Under the pieces are notes generated by a model. That model was not told where the DNA came from and did no database searches. It was given only the letters and a program-made list of their open reading frames with translations. From Bacillota bacterium (GTDB taxonomy: Bacteria; Bacillota; Bacilli; Thermoactinomycetales; DSM-44946): 6,221 nt of DNA. The stretch covers positions 1 to 6,221 of the forward strand of contig JAJYSD010000087.1 of assembly GCA_021793745.1 (NCBI GenBank), in the 5' to 3' direction. Positions within the stretch are counted from its first letter, which is position 1. Each line of letters starts with the position of its first letter. The translations under genes were made by a program, and so were the position numbers. Shown in pieces: positions 1 to 5,221 of the stretch.

Positions 1-1
1 C

Positions 2-2377
2 CGTCCCTTTCGCACGTGGAATCTCCCGGTCATCTTCATGGGCTTCTTATTAGGGAGAGCGATGATCCTGGACGCGATCGCCCCCTTCGCCGTCGCCTAT
101 CTGGCCGTGGTCTTCCATTTATGCCGGAGGCAATGGCCCCTCGCATTTCTGTCCCTGATCCTGGGAGGGCTGACCCTCAACGAGATCCACGCCGTGCAGA
201 TCGCCGGGTTTTTGATGCTGTTCCTGTTGGTGCAGAAAGCCTTCGATTGGATGGGAAAGGGGCAGCTCAACTACGTCCCTTTCGTGGTACTGATCGCCGA
301 GGTCGGGGGCCACCTGGGGAAAATCGGGTGGGAGGGGTGGTCACCCTATCAGGGGATCATGGCCGGGGTGGAGATTCTCCTCAGCTTCATCCTGACCTTC
401 ATCTTTGTCCAGTCCCTTCCCATCTTTACCGTTCGCCGCAAGCGGTACGCCCTCCGCCACGAGGAAATGATCTGCCTGATCATCCTCGCGGGCTCGGTGA
501 TCACCGGAACCATCGGCTGGACCCTGTCCGGGATGGAACTGGTCAACGTCGTCTCCCGCTATCTGATCATGGTGATGGCCTTGGCGGGCGGGGGGATGCT
601 GGGCGCCTCCGTCGGCGTGGTGATGGGGATGATCATGAGCCTCTCCGAACCCCGCAGCATCGCCCAGGTGAGCCTGCTGGCCTTCTCCGGTTTGCTGGCC
701 GGTTTGTTCCGGGAGGGGAAGCGTTGGGGGGTCGCCATCGGCTTCTTGCTGGGAACCTCGATCTTCGCCCTCTACGGGACCAGTTCCGAGCAGGTTTGGG
801 CTTCCCTCCGGGAATCCGTCGTGGCGCTCCTGCTCTTCCTGGTCACCCCGGAATCCTTTTTCCGCGCCGTCGCCCGGTATATCCCGGGAACGGTGGAGCA
901 TGAATCCTCCCGCCAGGAGTACATCCGGCGGCTCCGGGACGTCACCGCGGCCAAAGTGGAGCAATTTGCCGAACTGTTCAGCGAACTCTCCCGCAGTTTC
1001 CGGGAGGATGACCGGCGCCATCGGCGGGAAGAGGAAGCCCAGCTCAATTACTTCCTGTCCGAGGTGATGGAAGGATCCTGTAAAATGTGCCGTCGCTATC
1101 AACAATGCTGGGAAAAGGAGTTCGTCAAAACGTATCGGGGGATGACCGATCTCATGGCCATGGTCGAACTGCAGGAGGGCCAGAAGCCCCTCCGGGTCCC
1201 CCGCTCCTGGGCGGAGCACTGTATCCGGGCGGACCGGGTCCTGGATCTGATCCAGCAGGGGTACAGCTCCTATGAGAAGGACCTGTATTGGCGGGAAAAA
1301 TTGAGGGAGACCCGGCGGTTGGTTTCGGACCAACTGGCCGGCGTCGCCGAAGTGATGGGCAACCTCGCCGGGGATATCCGGCGGGAGGCCAAAGCGATGA
1401 CCGCCCAGGAGGAGCAGATCCATCAAGCCCTGGAGGAGTTGGGCCTGTCCATCCAGCGGGTGGAGGTGATCAACCTCGAAGAGGGGAAAGTGGAAATCGA
1501 GGTGACCCTGCCCCACGCTGACGCCCTGGATGAATGCCGCAAACTGATCGCTCCGCTGCTCACGGAGATCGTCGGCGAGCCGATCGCCGTTCACCGGAAA
1601 ATGGTTCGGGGACAAGCCTCCGGCGCCGTCGTCACATTGGGCTCCGCCCAGCGTTACGAAGTGAAGACCGGGGTGGCGGGAACGGCCAAAGGAGGCCATT
1701 GGCTGTCCGGAGACAGCTATTGTTACATGAATCTGGGAACCGGCAAGTACGCCGTCGCCGTGAGCGACGGGATGGGCAACGGCGAGCGGGCCCAGCAGGA
1801 AAGCCAGGCGGCGCTGCAACTCCTCAGGCAGCTCCTGCAGTCGGGGATTCGGGAGGATCAGGCGGTGGAGACGGTGAATGCCATCCTGAGCCTCCGTTCC
1901 ACCGACGAGATGTTTGCCACCATCGACCTGGCTATGGTCGATTTGAACACGGCTCACGCCCGTTTCCTCAAGATCGGATCGACGCCCGGATTTATCAAGC
2001 GAGGAAAGGAGGTGATGACGGTCTCCGCGGCCAATCCGCCCATCGGCATCCTGCGGGAGATCGATGTGGAGCCGGTGGAGGAGCAGCTCCGCCCCGGTGA
2101 CCTGCTCATCATGGTGACCGACGGGATCTACGACGCTCCCCGCCACACCGCCGACAAGGAGCGGTGGATGAAACGGCTCATCGCCGAAATCGACACCCGG
2201 GATCCGCAAGGGTTTGCCGATTGTCTCCTGGAGAAGGTGATCCGCTATCACGACGGCGAGATCGCCGACGACATGACCGTCGTGGTGGCCAAAGTGGAGA
2301 AACACTCGCCGGAATGGGCGACGATTCGCCTGCCGGGAATGGAACGGATCCGAAGGTCGGAGGTGGCCGGATTCTGA
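2..2377 (+). CDS. spoIIE: Stage II sporulation protein E (membrane PP2C phosphatase), 5' partial
   Basis: SpoIIE dephosphorylates the anti-anti-sigma factor SpoIIAA, which frees sigma-F in the forespore; it also binds FtsZ at the polar septum. 791 residues are visible, counted from position 2. The frame is open to the window edge, so the ATG at 38 is probably internal: GFLLGRA right after it matches B. subtilis SpoIIE near residue 50. About 40 N-terminal residues are missing (family about 827 aa). Residues ~9-295 are a multi-pass membrane domain, ending before ARYIPGTVEH. A regulatory middle region follows, with a Cys cluster C360-x2-C363-x5-C369. The C-terminal PP2C domain (~560-775) keeps the metal-binding aspartates: D571 (GDSY), D589 (SDGMGNG), D707 (TDG) and D757 (DDMT), spaced almost as in B. 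subtilis. The stop is TGA at 2375. The promoter and start lie outside the window. Identification is secure; the 5' boundary is the window edge, not a real start. Confidence 0.97.
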   Translation, partial: RPFRTWNLPVIFMGFLLGRAMILDAIAPFAVAYLAVVFHLCRRQWPLAFLSLILGGLTLNEIHAVQIAGFLMLFLLVQKAFDWMGKGQLNYVPFVVLIAEVGGHLGKIGWEGWSPYQGIMAGVEILLSFILTFIFVQSLPIFTVRRKRYALRHEEMICLIILAGSVITGTIGWTLSGMELVNVVSRYLIMVMALAGGGMLGASVGVVMGMIMSLSEPRSIAQVSLLAFSGLLAGLFREGKRWGVAIGFLLGTSIFALYGTSSEQVWASLRESVVALLLFLVTPESFFRAVARYIPGTVEHESSRQEYIRRLRDVTAAKVEQFAELFSELSRSFREDDRRHRREEEAQLNYFLSEVMEGSCKMCRRYQQCWEKEFVKTYRGMTDLMAMVELQEGQKPLRVPRSWAEHCIRADRVLDLIQQGYSSYEKDLYWREKLRETRRLVSDQLAGVAEVMGNLAGDIRREAKAMTAQEEQIHQALEELGLSIQRVEVINLEEGKVEIEVTLPHADALDECRKLIAPLLTEIVGEPIAVHRKMVRGQASGAVVTLGSAQRYEVKTGVAGTAKGGHWLSGDSYCYMNLGTGKYAVAVSDGMGNGERAQQESQAALQLLRQLLQSGIREDQAVETVNAILSLRSTDEMFATIDLAMVDLNTAHARFLKIGSTPGFIKRGKEVMTVSAANPPIGILREIDVEPVEEQLRPGDLLIMVTDGIYDAPRHTADKERWMKRLIAEIDTRDPQGFADCLLEKVIRYHDGEIADDMTVVVAKVEKHSPEWATIRLPGMERIRRSEVAGF

Positions 2378-2389
2378 AGTTTCCCCTCA

Positions 2390-2418
2390 TTGATTCGGGT
2401 ACCGGATGGGGATAAAAT
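2390..2418 (+). promoter_or_regulatory. Candidate sigma-A promoter for tilS
   Basis: TTGATT (2390-2395) and TAAAAT (2413-2418) are separated by exactly 17 nt, and an A/T-rich patch follows in otherwise GC-rich DNA. It starts 13 nt after the spoIIE stop. Predicted transcription start is near 2425, giving a leader of about 387 nt before tilS. A vegetative promoter here makes sense because tilS is essential while spoIIE is expressed only in sporulation. Called by pattern only. Confidence 0.55.
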
Positions 2419-2466
2419 AGAAAATAACCATGATGAACGGCCCTTTTGCCCGCCCGGACGGTTGGA

Positions 2467-2501
2467 TCAAGGGTATCCGCCCCTCCCCCGGTTACCCTTG
2501 G
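2467..2501 (+). other. Leader hairpin 1 (C-rich loop)
   Basis: CAAGGGTA (2468-2475) pairs perfectly with TACCCTTG (2493-2500), with a possible T-G closing pair outside. Inside, after one T-T mismatch, CCG (2477-2479) pairs with CGG (2489-2491). The apical loop is CCCCTCCCC. No T-run follows, so it is not an intrinsic terminator. Confidence 0.5.
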
Positions 2502-2578
2502 CCCCCCGGGGCGGGATGCGGCTGACGGAATCCAGCACGCCGCTTCCCTTTTCACGATTTTGCCGAAGCCAGCCGGGA

Positions 2579-2638
2579 GCGCACACCCTCCCCGGCCGGT
2601 GGTGCGCCCATCGCACCCTCCCCGGTGATTGCGGATGG
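2579..2638 (+). repeat. Tandem pair of hairpins sharing a 12-nt repeat in their loops
   Basis: CACCCTCCCCGG occurs twice, at 2584-2595 and 2614-2625, 30 nt apart. Each copy lies across the loop of its own hairpin, and each hairpin has one unpaired G on its 3' arm. Hairpin A: GCGCAC (2579-2584) with GTGCGC (2602-2607), plus ACC/GGT inside. Hairpin B: CCATC-GCA (2608-2615) with TGC-g-GATGG (2630-2638). The two abut exactly. Function unknown; the structures are read by eye without energy calculation. Confidence 0.4.
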
Positions 2639-2679
2639 CCATGACCGGCGGCGCTTTCCGGACCGGACGGGCTCGGCGC

Positions 2680-2705
2680 GGAGAGGGAAGGCGGGCTCCC
2701 TCTCC
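2680..2705 (+). other. Perfect 9-bp leader hairpin
   Basis: GGAGAGGGA (2680-2688) is perfectly complementary to TCCCTCTCC (2697-2705), with an 8-nt loop. No T-run follows. The 3' arm contains CCCTC, which could also pair with the GGAGGG ribosome binding site of tilS. That alternative is inference. Confidence 0.45.
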
Positions 2706-2737
2706 CATGAATCGGGCGGCGAAGCGAATGGCGGAGA

Positions 2738-2765
2738 AAACACCCGGGATGGGCCCCGGGTGTTT
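2738..2765 (+). terminator. Terminator-like 11-bp hairpin upstream of tilS
   Basis: AAACACCCGGG (2738-2748) pairs perfectly with CCCGGGTGTTT (2755-2765) around a 6-nt loop. It is preceded by GAGAAAA and followed by CCCGC, so the U-tract is only a short UGUUU on the + strand; read on the minus strand it is followed by a slightly longer TGTTTTC. It could end spoIIE transcripts, attenuate the tilS leader, or work weakly in both directions. The stem ends 32 nt before the tilS SD. Confidence 0.45.
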
Positions 2766-2797
2766 CCCGCTGGAGGGGTTGTTTTCATCCAATCTCC

Positions 2798-2803
2798 GGA
2801 GGG
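2798..2803 (+). promoter_or_regulatory. Shine-Dalgarno sequence of tilS
   Basis: GGAGGG ends 8 nt before the ATG at 2812. It decides the start: the in-frame ATGs upstream, from 2629 on, have no comparable site and would add about 61 non-conserved residues. The ATG at 2805 is out of frame. Confidence 0.85.
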
Positions 2804-2811
2804 AATGGCGA

Positions 2812-4236
2812 ATGGCCTTTCGGAAGCGATTGCAGGAGACCATCCGGCGGATGGGGCTATTGAAACAGGGGGACACGGTGCTGGTGGGCGTGTCGGGAGG
2901 GCCGGATTCCATGGCCCTCCTGCACGCCTTGTGGCGTTTGTCTGCCGAGGAGGATTGGCGGGTCTTCGCCGTTCACGTGAACCATCAATTGCGGGGGGAG
3001 GCGAGCGAGGCGGATCAGGCCTACGTGGAGGCCCGGTGCCGGGAATGGGGCATCCCCTGCGAAGTCCATCGGGTGGACGTCTCCGCCCGGCTCCGGGAAC
3101 AGGGGGGGAACCTGCAGGATGTGGCCCGCCGCCTCCGCTATGCCGCCTTCCGGGAGGCGGCGGAGAAGGTGCGCGCCGACAAGCTGGCGCTGGCGCACCA
3201 GGCGGACGACCAGGTGGAGACGGTTCTGATGCGGTTTTTGCGCGGCACCGGCGTCAGCGGTTTGGCCGGCATCCCCTTCATCAGGCCCTGGCACGGGATG
3301 GCGCTGGTGCGACCGCTGCTCTCCTTTTTCCGGGAGGAGATCGAGGCTTATTGCCGGGAAGAGGCGCTCCGTCCCCGCCGGGACGAGAGCAACGAGTCCC
3401 TCGCCTACACCCGCAACCGGCTCCGTCACCGGCTGATCCCGCAGCTGGCCGAATACAATCCCCGGGTGAAGGAGGCGATCCTGAAGCTGAGCCTCCTGGC
3501 GGCGGAGGAAGAAGGGGTTTGGGAGCGCCTGGAGGCGGAAGCCGCGGAAGAGGTGACGGTCCGGCGGGGGAGCGGGGAGATCACCCTGGACATCTCGGCC
3601 CTCCGGCGGCAGCCCGTTGCTTTACAAAGGAGATTGATTAAACTACACTTAAATTATCTTGTGAAGGGCGAAGCGGCTGAGGTGCCCATGAATGCCGTGG
3701 ACCGGGTGCTCTCCCTGACGGAGGGCGGCACGGGAAACCGCCTGCACCTGCCGGGAAACCTGGAAGCGGAACGGGAGTACGGGCGGCTCCATCTCCGCAG
3801 GGCGGACGCGGACCCTCCGGATCCCGAGGGGAAAGCCATCCCCCTGGCGGTTCCCGGCGTGACGACCCTGCCGGACATGGGCGGGAGGATCCAGGTCCGG
3901 GTGGCGGAGCGATCCCTGGCGGCGGAGGAACTGCCCGGCCGGTGGGCCGTCTTCGATGCCGATCGGTTGGAGCACCCCCTCTACGTGCGGCCGCGTCGTC
4001 CCGGTGACCGCATGCGCCTCCTCGGGCTGGCGGGCTCCAAAAAGGTGAAAGAGATCATGATCGATGCCAAGGTTCCCCGGCGCATGCGGCAGCGATGGCC
4101 GATGGTGGTCCATGGGGAGGAGATCATCTGGATTCCGGGCCTGCGCCGCTCCGATTGGGCGCCGGTGACGAAGGGCACCCGGCGATTTCTGTATTTGATA
4201 TGGCTGCCTGACAGGGAGGGGGCGGAGGAGGCCTGA
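2812..4236 (+). CDS. tilS: tRNA(Ile)-lysidine synthetase
   Basis: TilS uses ATP and lysine to convert C34 of the CAU-anticodon tRNA(Ile) to lysidine. This switches both charging and decoding from Met/AUG to Ile/AUA, an essential cytoplasmic step. The protein is 474 aa, close to B. subtilis TilS (about 472). The PP-loop ATP site SGGPDS is at residues 28-33, HVNHQLRG at 55-62 and ADDQVET at 131-137, all in the N-terminal catalytic domain. A linker/middle domain follows. The C-terminal tRNA-binding domain has [11 protein letters not shown] from 391 and GSKKVK at 408-413. The start is set by the SD at 2798. Residues 269-285 are encoded by a markedly AT-rich stretch with otherwise avoided codons (TTA, CTA, AGG, AGA). 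The next gene, hpt, lies 167 nt downstream. In B. subtilis, TilS is also reported to act with HprT as an activator of ftsH. Confidence 0.97.
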   Translation: MAFRKRLQETIRRMGLLKQGDTVLVGVSGGPDSMALLHALWRLSAEEDWRVFAVHVNHQLRGEASEADQAYVEARCREWGIPCEVHRVDVSARLREQGGNLQDVARRLRYAAFREAAEKVRADKLALAHQADDQVETVLMRFLRGTGVSGLAGIPFIRPWHGMALVRPLLSFFREEIEAYCREEALRPRRDESNESLAYTRNRLRHRLIPQLAEYNPRVKEAILKLSLLAAEEEGVWERLEAEAAEEVTVRRGSGEITLDISALRRQPVALQRRLIKLHLNYLVKGEAAEVPMNAVDRVLSLTEGGTGNRLHLPGNLEAEREYGRLHLRRADADPPDPEGKAIPLAVPGVTTLPDMGGRIQVRVAERSLAAEELPGRWAVFDADRLEHPLYVRPRRPGDRMRLLGLAGSKKVKEIMIDAKVPRRMRQRWPMVVHGEEIIWIPGLRRSDWAPVTKGTRRFLYLIWLPDREGAEEA

Positions 4237-4264
4237 CATCGGTTTCGGTGTGGAATGAAGAAGT

Positions 4265-4289
4265 GCCCGGGATGCCGGGCGGCGGTTTT
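4265..4289 (+). terminator. Weak terminator-like hairpin after tilS
   Basis: GCCCGG (4265-4270) pairs with CCGGGC (4275-4280) around the tetraloop GATG; GGCGG and then TTTTC follow. It lies 28 nt after the tilS stop and just ahead of a promoter candidate, a sensible place for a terminator. The stem is short and the T-run is short and offset by 5 nt, so read-through into hpt is likely. Confidence 0.4.
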
Positions 4290-4319
4290 CTGTCATATCC
4301 GTTCTATGCGGGTGATAAT
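4290..4319 (+). promoter_or_regulatory. Candidate sigma-A promoter for hpt
   Basis: CTGTCA (4290-4295) and GATAAT (4314-4319) are 18 nt apart, matching the sigma-A consensus at 4 of 6 and 5 of 6 positions. This is the most AT-rich part of the tilS-hpt gap. The start site would be near 4326, giving a leader of about 78 nt. Pattern only. Confidence 0.45.
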
Positions 4320-4403
4320 CTATGGGAAAGGGGGGCGAACTCCTGGTTGGAGGCCGGTCTGCTTGAATCCGGGATTCAGGTGGATGGTGGGAACCGGGTA
4401 TCC

Positions 4404-4961
4404 ATGCACGAAGATATACGGGAAATTTTGATTACAGAGGAAAGGATCCAGCAAAAGGTACAAGAATTGGGACAACAGCTGGCGGAGGATTATCGCGGGA
4501 AAAACCCCCTCTGCATCTGTGTGTTGAAGGGGGCAGCCCTGTTTATGACAGATCTCGTCCGTCAGATGAACATCCCCTTAGAGATGGACTTCATGGCCGT
4601 CTCCAGCTACGGCGCCTCGACGGTTTCTTCCGGAGTGGTGCGGATCATCAAGGATTTGGACGCCTCGGTGGAGGGGCGGCACGTCCTGGTGGTGGAGGAC
4701 ATCATCGACAGCGGACTGACCCTGAGCTACCTGCTGGAGCTGCTGCGCCAGCGCAACGCTGCATCGGTCAAGGTGGTCACCCTGCTGGACAAACCGCACC
4801 GCCGGACGGTGGATCTGACCCCGGATTACTGCGGCTTCACCGTTCCGGATGCCTTTGTGGTCGGTTACGGCTTGGATTATGCGGAGAAGTATCGAAATCT
4901 GCCCTATATCGGCATTTTGAAGGAAGAGGTTTACCGGAAGAACTCGGTTGTGGGAGACTGA
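4404..4961 (+). CDS. hpt: Hypoxanthine phosphoribosyltransferase
   Basis: This purine-salvage enzyme transfers the phosphoribosyl group of PRPP to hypoxanthine (usually also guanine), giving IMP or GMP in the cytoplasm. In Bacillota the enzyme is inhibited by (p)ppGpp at the PRPP site; that is family knowledge. The protein is 185 aa (B. subtilis HprT about 180). VLKGA (40-44) forms the PPi-binding loop, SSYG (67-70) the flexible active-site loop, and [11 protein letters not shown] (96-106) the PRPP motif with acidic pair E98-D99 and catalytic D102. LLDKP (127-131) and [13 protein letters not shown] (147-159) are the conserved C-terminal base-binding segments. The start [10 protein letters not shown] matches the family N-terminus; the frame is open back to an ATG at 4248, but those 52 residues look non-coding. 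The SD is poor: GGTGGG at 4386-4391, 12 nt from the ATG. Also called hprT. Confidence 0.96.
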   Translation: MHEDIREILITEERIQQKVQELGQQLAEDYRGKNPLCICVLKGAALFMTDLVRQMNIPLEMDFMAVSSYGASTVSSGVVRIIKDLDASVEGRHVLVVEDIIDSGLTLSYLLELLRQRNAASVKVVTLLDKPHRRTVDLTPDYCGFTVPDAFVVGYGLDYAEKYRNLPYIGILKEEVYRKNSVVGD

Positions 4962-4976
4962 CGGCTGTGGTAAAAT
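4948..4976 (+). promoter_or_regulatory. Candidate extended -10 promoter for ftsH, overlapping the end of hpt
   Basis: TTGTGG (4948-4953) and TAAAAT (4971-4976) are 17 nt apart, with TGG directly before the -10 (extended -10, TGnTAAAAT). The -35 lies inside the last codons of hpt. The predicted start is near 4983, leaving a leader of about 239 nt before ftsH. A separate ftsH promoter fits B. subtilis, where ftsH has its own promoter reported to be activated by the TilS/HprT complex. Pattern only. Confidence 0.55.
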
Positions 4977-5052
4977 GATGGAAGGGTTTATAGGGGAGTC
5001 ATCGATGGGTTCTGTCGATACGTCACAGATGAGCAAAGGCTCCAGGAAATAA

Positions 5053-5104
5053 GGGCTTTCACCTCGCCGGGGGCAAGGTGACCAAGCCCATTCTTGTACT
5101 TTTT
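5053..5104 (+). terminator. Large hairpin plus T-run in the ftsH leader (hpt terminator or attenuator)
   Basis: GGGCTT (5053-5058) pairs with AAGCCC (5084-5089). After a 2-nt bulge (5082-5083), TCACCT (5059-5064) pairs with AGGTGA (5076-5081). After a C-A mismatch, GCC (5066-5068) pairs with GGC (5072-5074), leaving a 3-nt loop. The stem totals 15 bp. A U-rich segment follows, ending in TTTTT at 5100-5104, but the pure T-run begins 10 nt after the stem, which is far for an efficient terminator. It would end hpt transcripts. Because it lies downstream of the predicted ftsH promoter, it could also control ftsH read-through. Confidence 0.5.
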
Positions 5105-5159
5105 GACCAAAATGCCTTTTGTGCATTCCCTCAATTCCGCACCCTGACCTGTCAAATAG

Positions 5160-5167
5160 AAAGGAGG
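5160..5167 (+). promoter_or_regulatory. Strong but displaced Shine-Dalgarno sequence upstream of ftsH
   Basis: AAAGGAGG is a near-perfect ribosome binding site, yet no ATG, GTG or TTG lies within 5-15 nt after it. The nearest credible start is the ftsH ATG at 5222, 54 nt away, and no other SD lies at normal distance from that ATG. A hairpin sits between them (5166-5210). Confidence 0.6.
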
Positions 5168-5210
5168 CAAAGGCGGCTTTCCCCCGGGGATCGAGGGGGT
5201 CTCCGCTGCC
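5166..5210 (+). other. Hairpin between the SD and the start codon of ftsH
   Basis: GGCA (5166-5169) pairs with TGCC (5207-5210). After a 3-nt bulge AAG, GCGG (5173-5176) pairs with CCGC (5203-5206). After a small internal loop, CCCCC (5181-5185) pairs with GGGGG (5195-5199), with a 9-nt loop. When folded, AAAGGA lies at the 5' foot of the stem and the ATG lies 11 nt past the 3' foot, so the effective spacing becomes normal. Read by eye; stability not computed. Confidence 0.45.
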
Positions 5211-5221
5211 CACAATCTCTT

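Larger units (their letters stand above)
2378..2811 (+). other. 434-nt non-coding, hairpin-rich gap between spoIIE and tilS
   Basis: No convincing gene is present. The short frames on both strands are rich in Pro, Arg and Gly, lack good ribosome binding sites and resemble no family I know. B. subtilis has yabS and yabT here; neither a VWA-domain nor a kinase-like sequence is visible. The gap holds a sigma-A-like promoter at its start, hairpins at 2467-2501, 2579-2607, 2608-2638, 2680-2705 and 2738-2765, and the tilS SD at 2798-2803. It most likely acts as a long tilS leader and/or the spoIIE 3' end. Hairpins arise easily by chance at this GC content. Confidence 0.7.
4962..5221 (+). other. 260-nt hpt-ftsH gap, probable structured ftsH leader
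   Basis: No gene is visible. From the promoter on, the leader holds: a nested foldable segment at about 4994-5043 (GGAG/CTCC outside TCATC/GATGA, or alternatively a GAGC-AAAG-GCTC hairpin at 5031-5042); a long imperfect hairpin at 5053-5089 with a T-run after it; a strong SD at 5160-5167; and a second hairpin between the SD and the ATG. I do not recognise a known riboswitch or T-box: I see no T-box motif and no purine, SAM, TPP, lysine or ydaO core. Confidence 0.55.

Noticed and set aside
38..40. ATG as the start of spoIIE
   Set aside because: The frame is open to the window edge, no SD is visible, and homology places this Met inside the protein, right before GFLLGRA.
341..2305. 654-codon open frame on the minus strand, antisense to spoIIE
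   Set aside because: It mirrors a GC-rich gene with strong third-position bias. The translation is rich in His, Gly, Pro and Asp with no recognisable domain, and spoIIE itself is certain.
2430..2525. 31-residue leader peptide starting ATGATG behind the tilS promoter
   Set aside because: No ribosome binding site at a usable distance, and a Pro/Gly-rich sequence with no run of regulatory codons.
2629..2811. N-terminal extension of TilS from the ATG at 2629
   Set aside because: It includes the 11-bp hairpin, is not conserved in TilS, and the ATG at 2812 has the good SD and gives the normal length.
2178..2912. Minus-strand frame across the spoIIE-tilS gap
   Set aside because: It overlaps two certain genes, and its composition looks like translated GC-rich non-coding DNA.
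4248..4403. N-terminal extension of Hpt from the ATG at 4248
   Set aside because: It covers a hairpin and a promoter candidate, and the family begins at the Met at 4404.
4986..5012. Sigma-B-like promoter (GTTTAT, 15 nt, GGGTTC) before ftsH
   Set aside because: The second box matches the consensus poorly and spacing is at the upper limit; I cannot tell whether this organism has sigma-B.
4983..5104. c-di-GMP, T-box or ydaO riboswitch before ftsH
   Set aside because: GCAAAGGC-like bases recall c-di-GMP-I aptamers, but the other conserved elements are missing, and no T-box or ydaO core is seen.
5103..5108. TTGACC as a -35 box for a second ftsH promoter
   Set aside because: No acceptable -10 hexamer lies 16-19 nt downstream.
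5078..5221. FtsH start at the in-frame GTG at 5078
   Set aside because: It would add 48 non-conserved residues ahead of the membrane anchor. The GTG lies inside the large hairpin stem, and FtsH normally starts at the Met at 5222.
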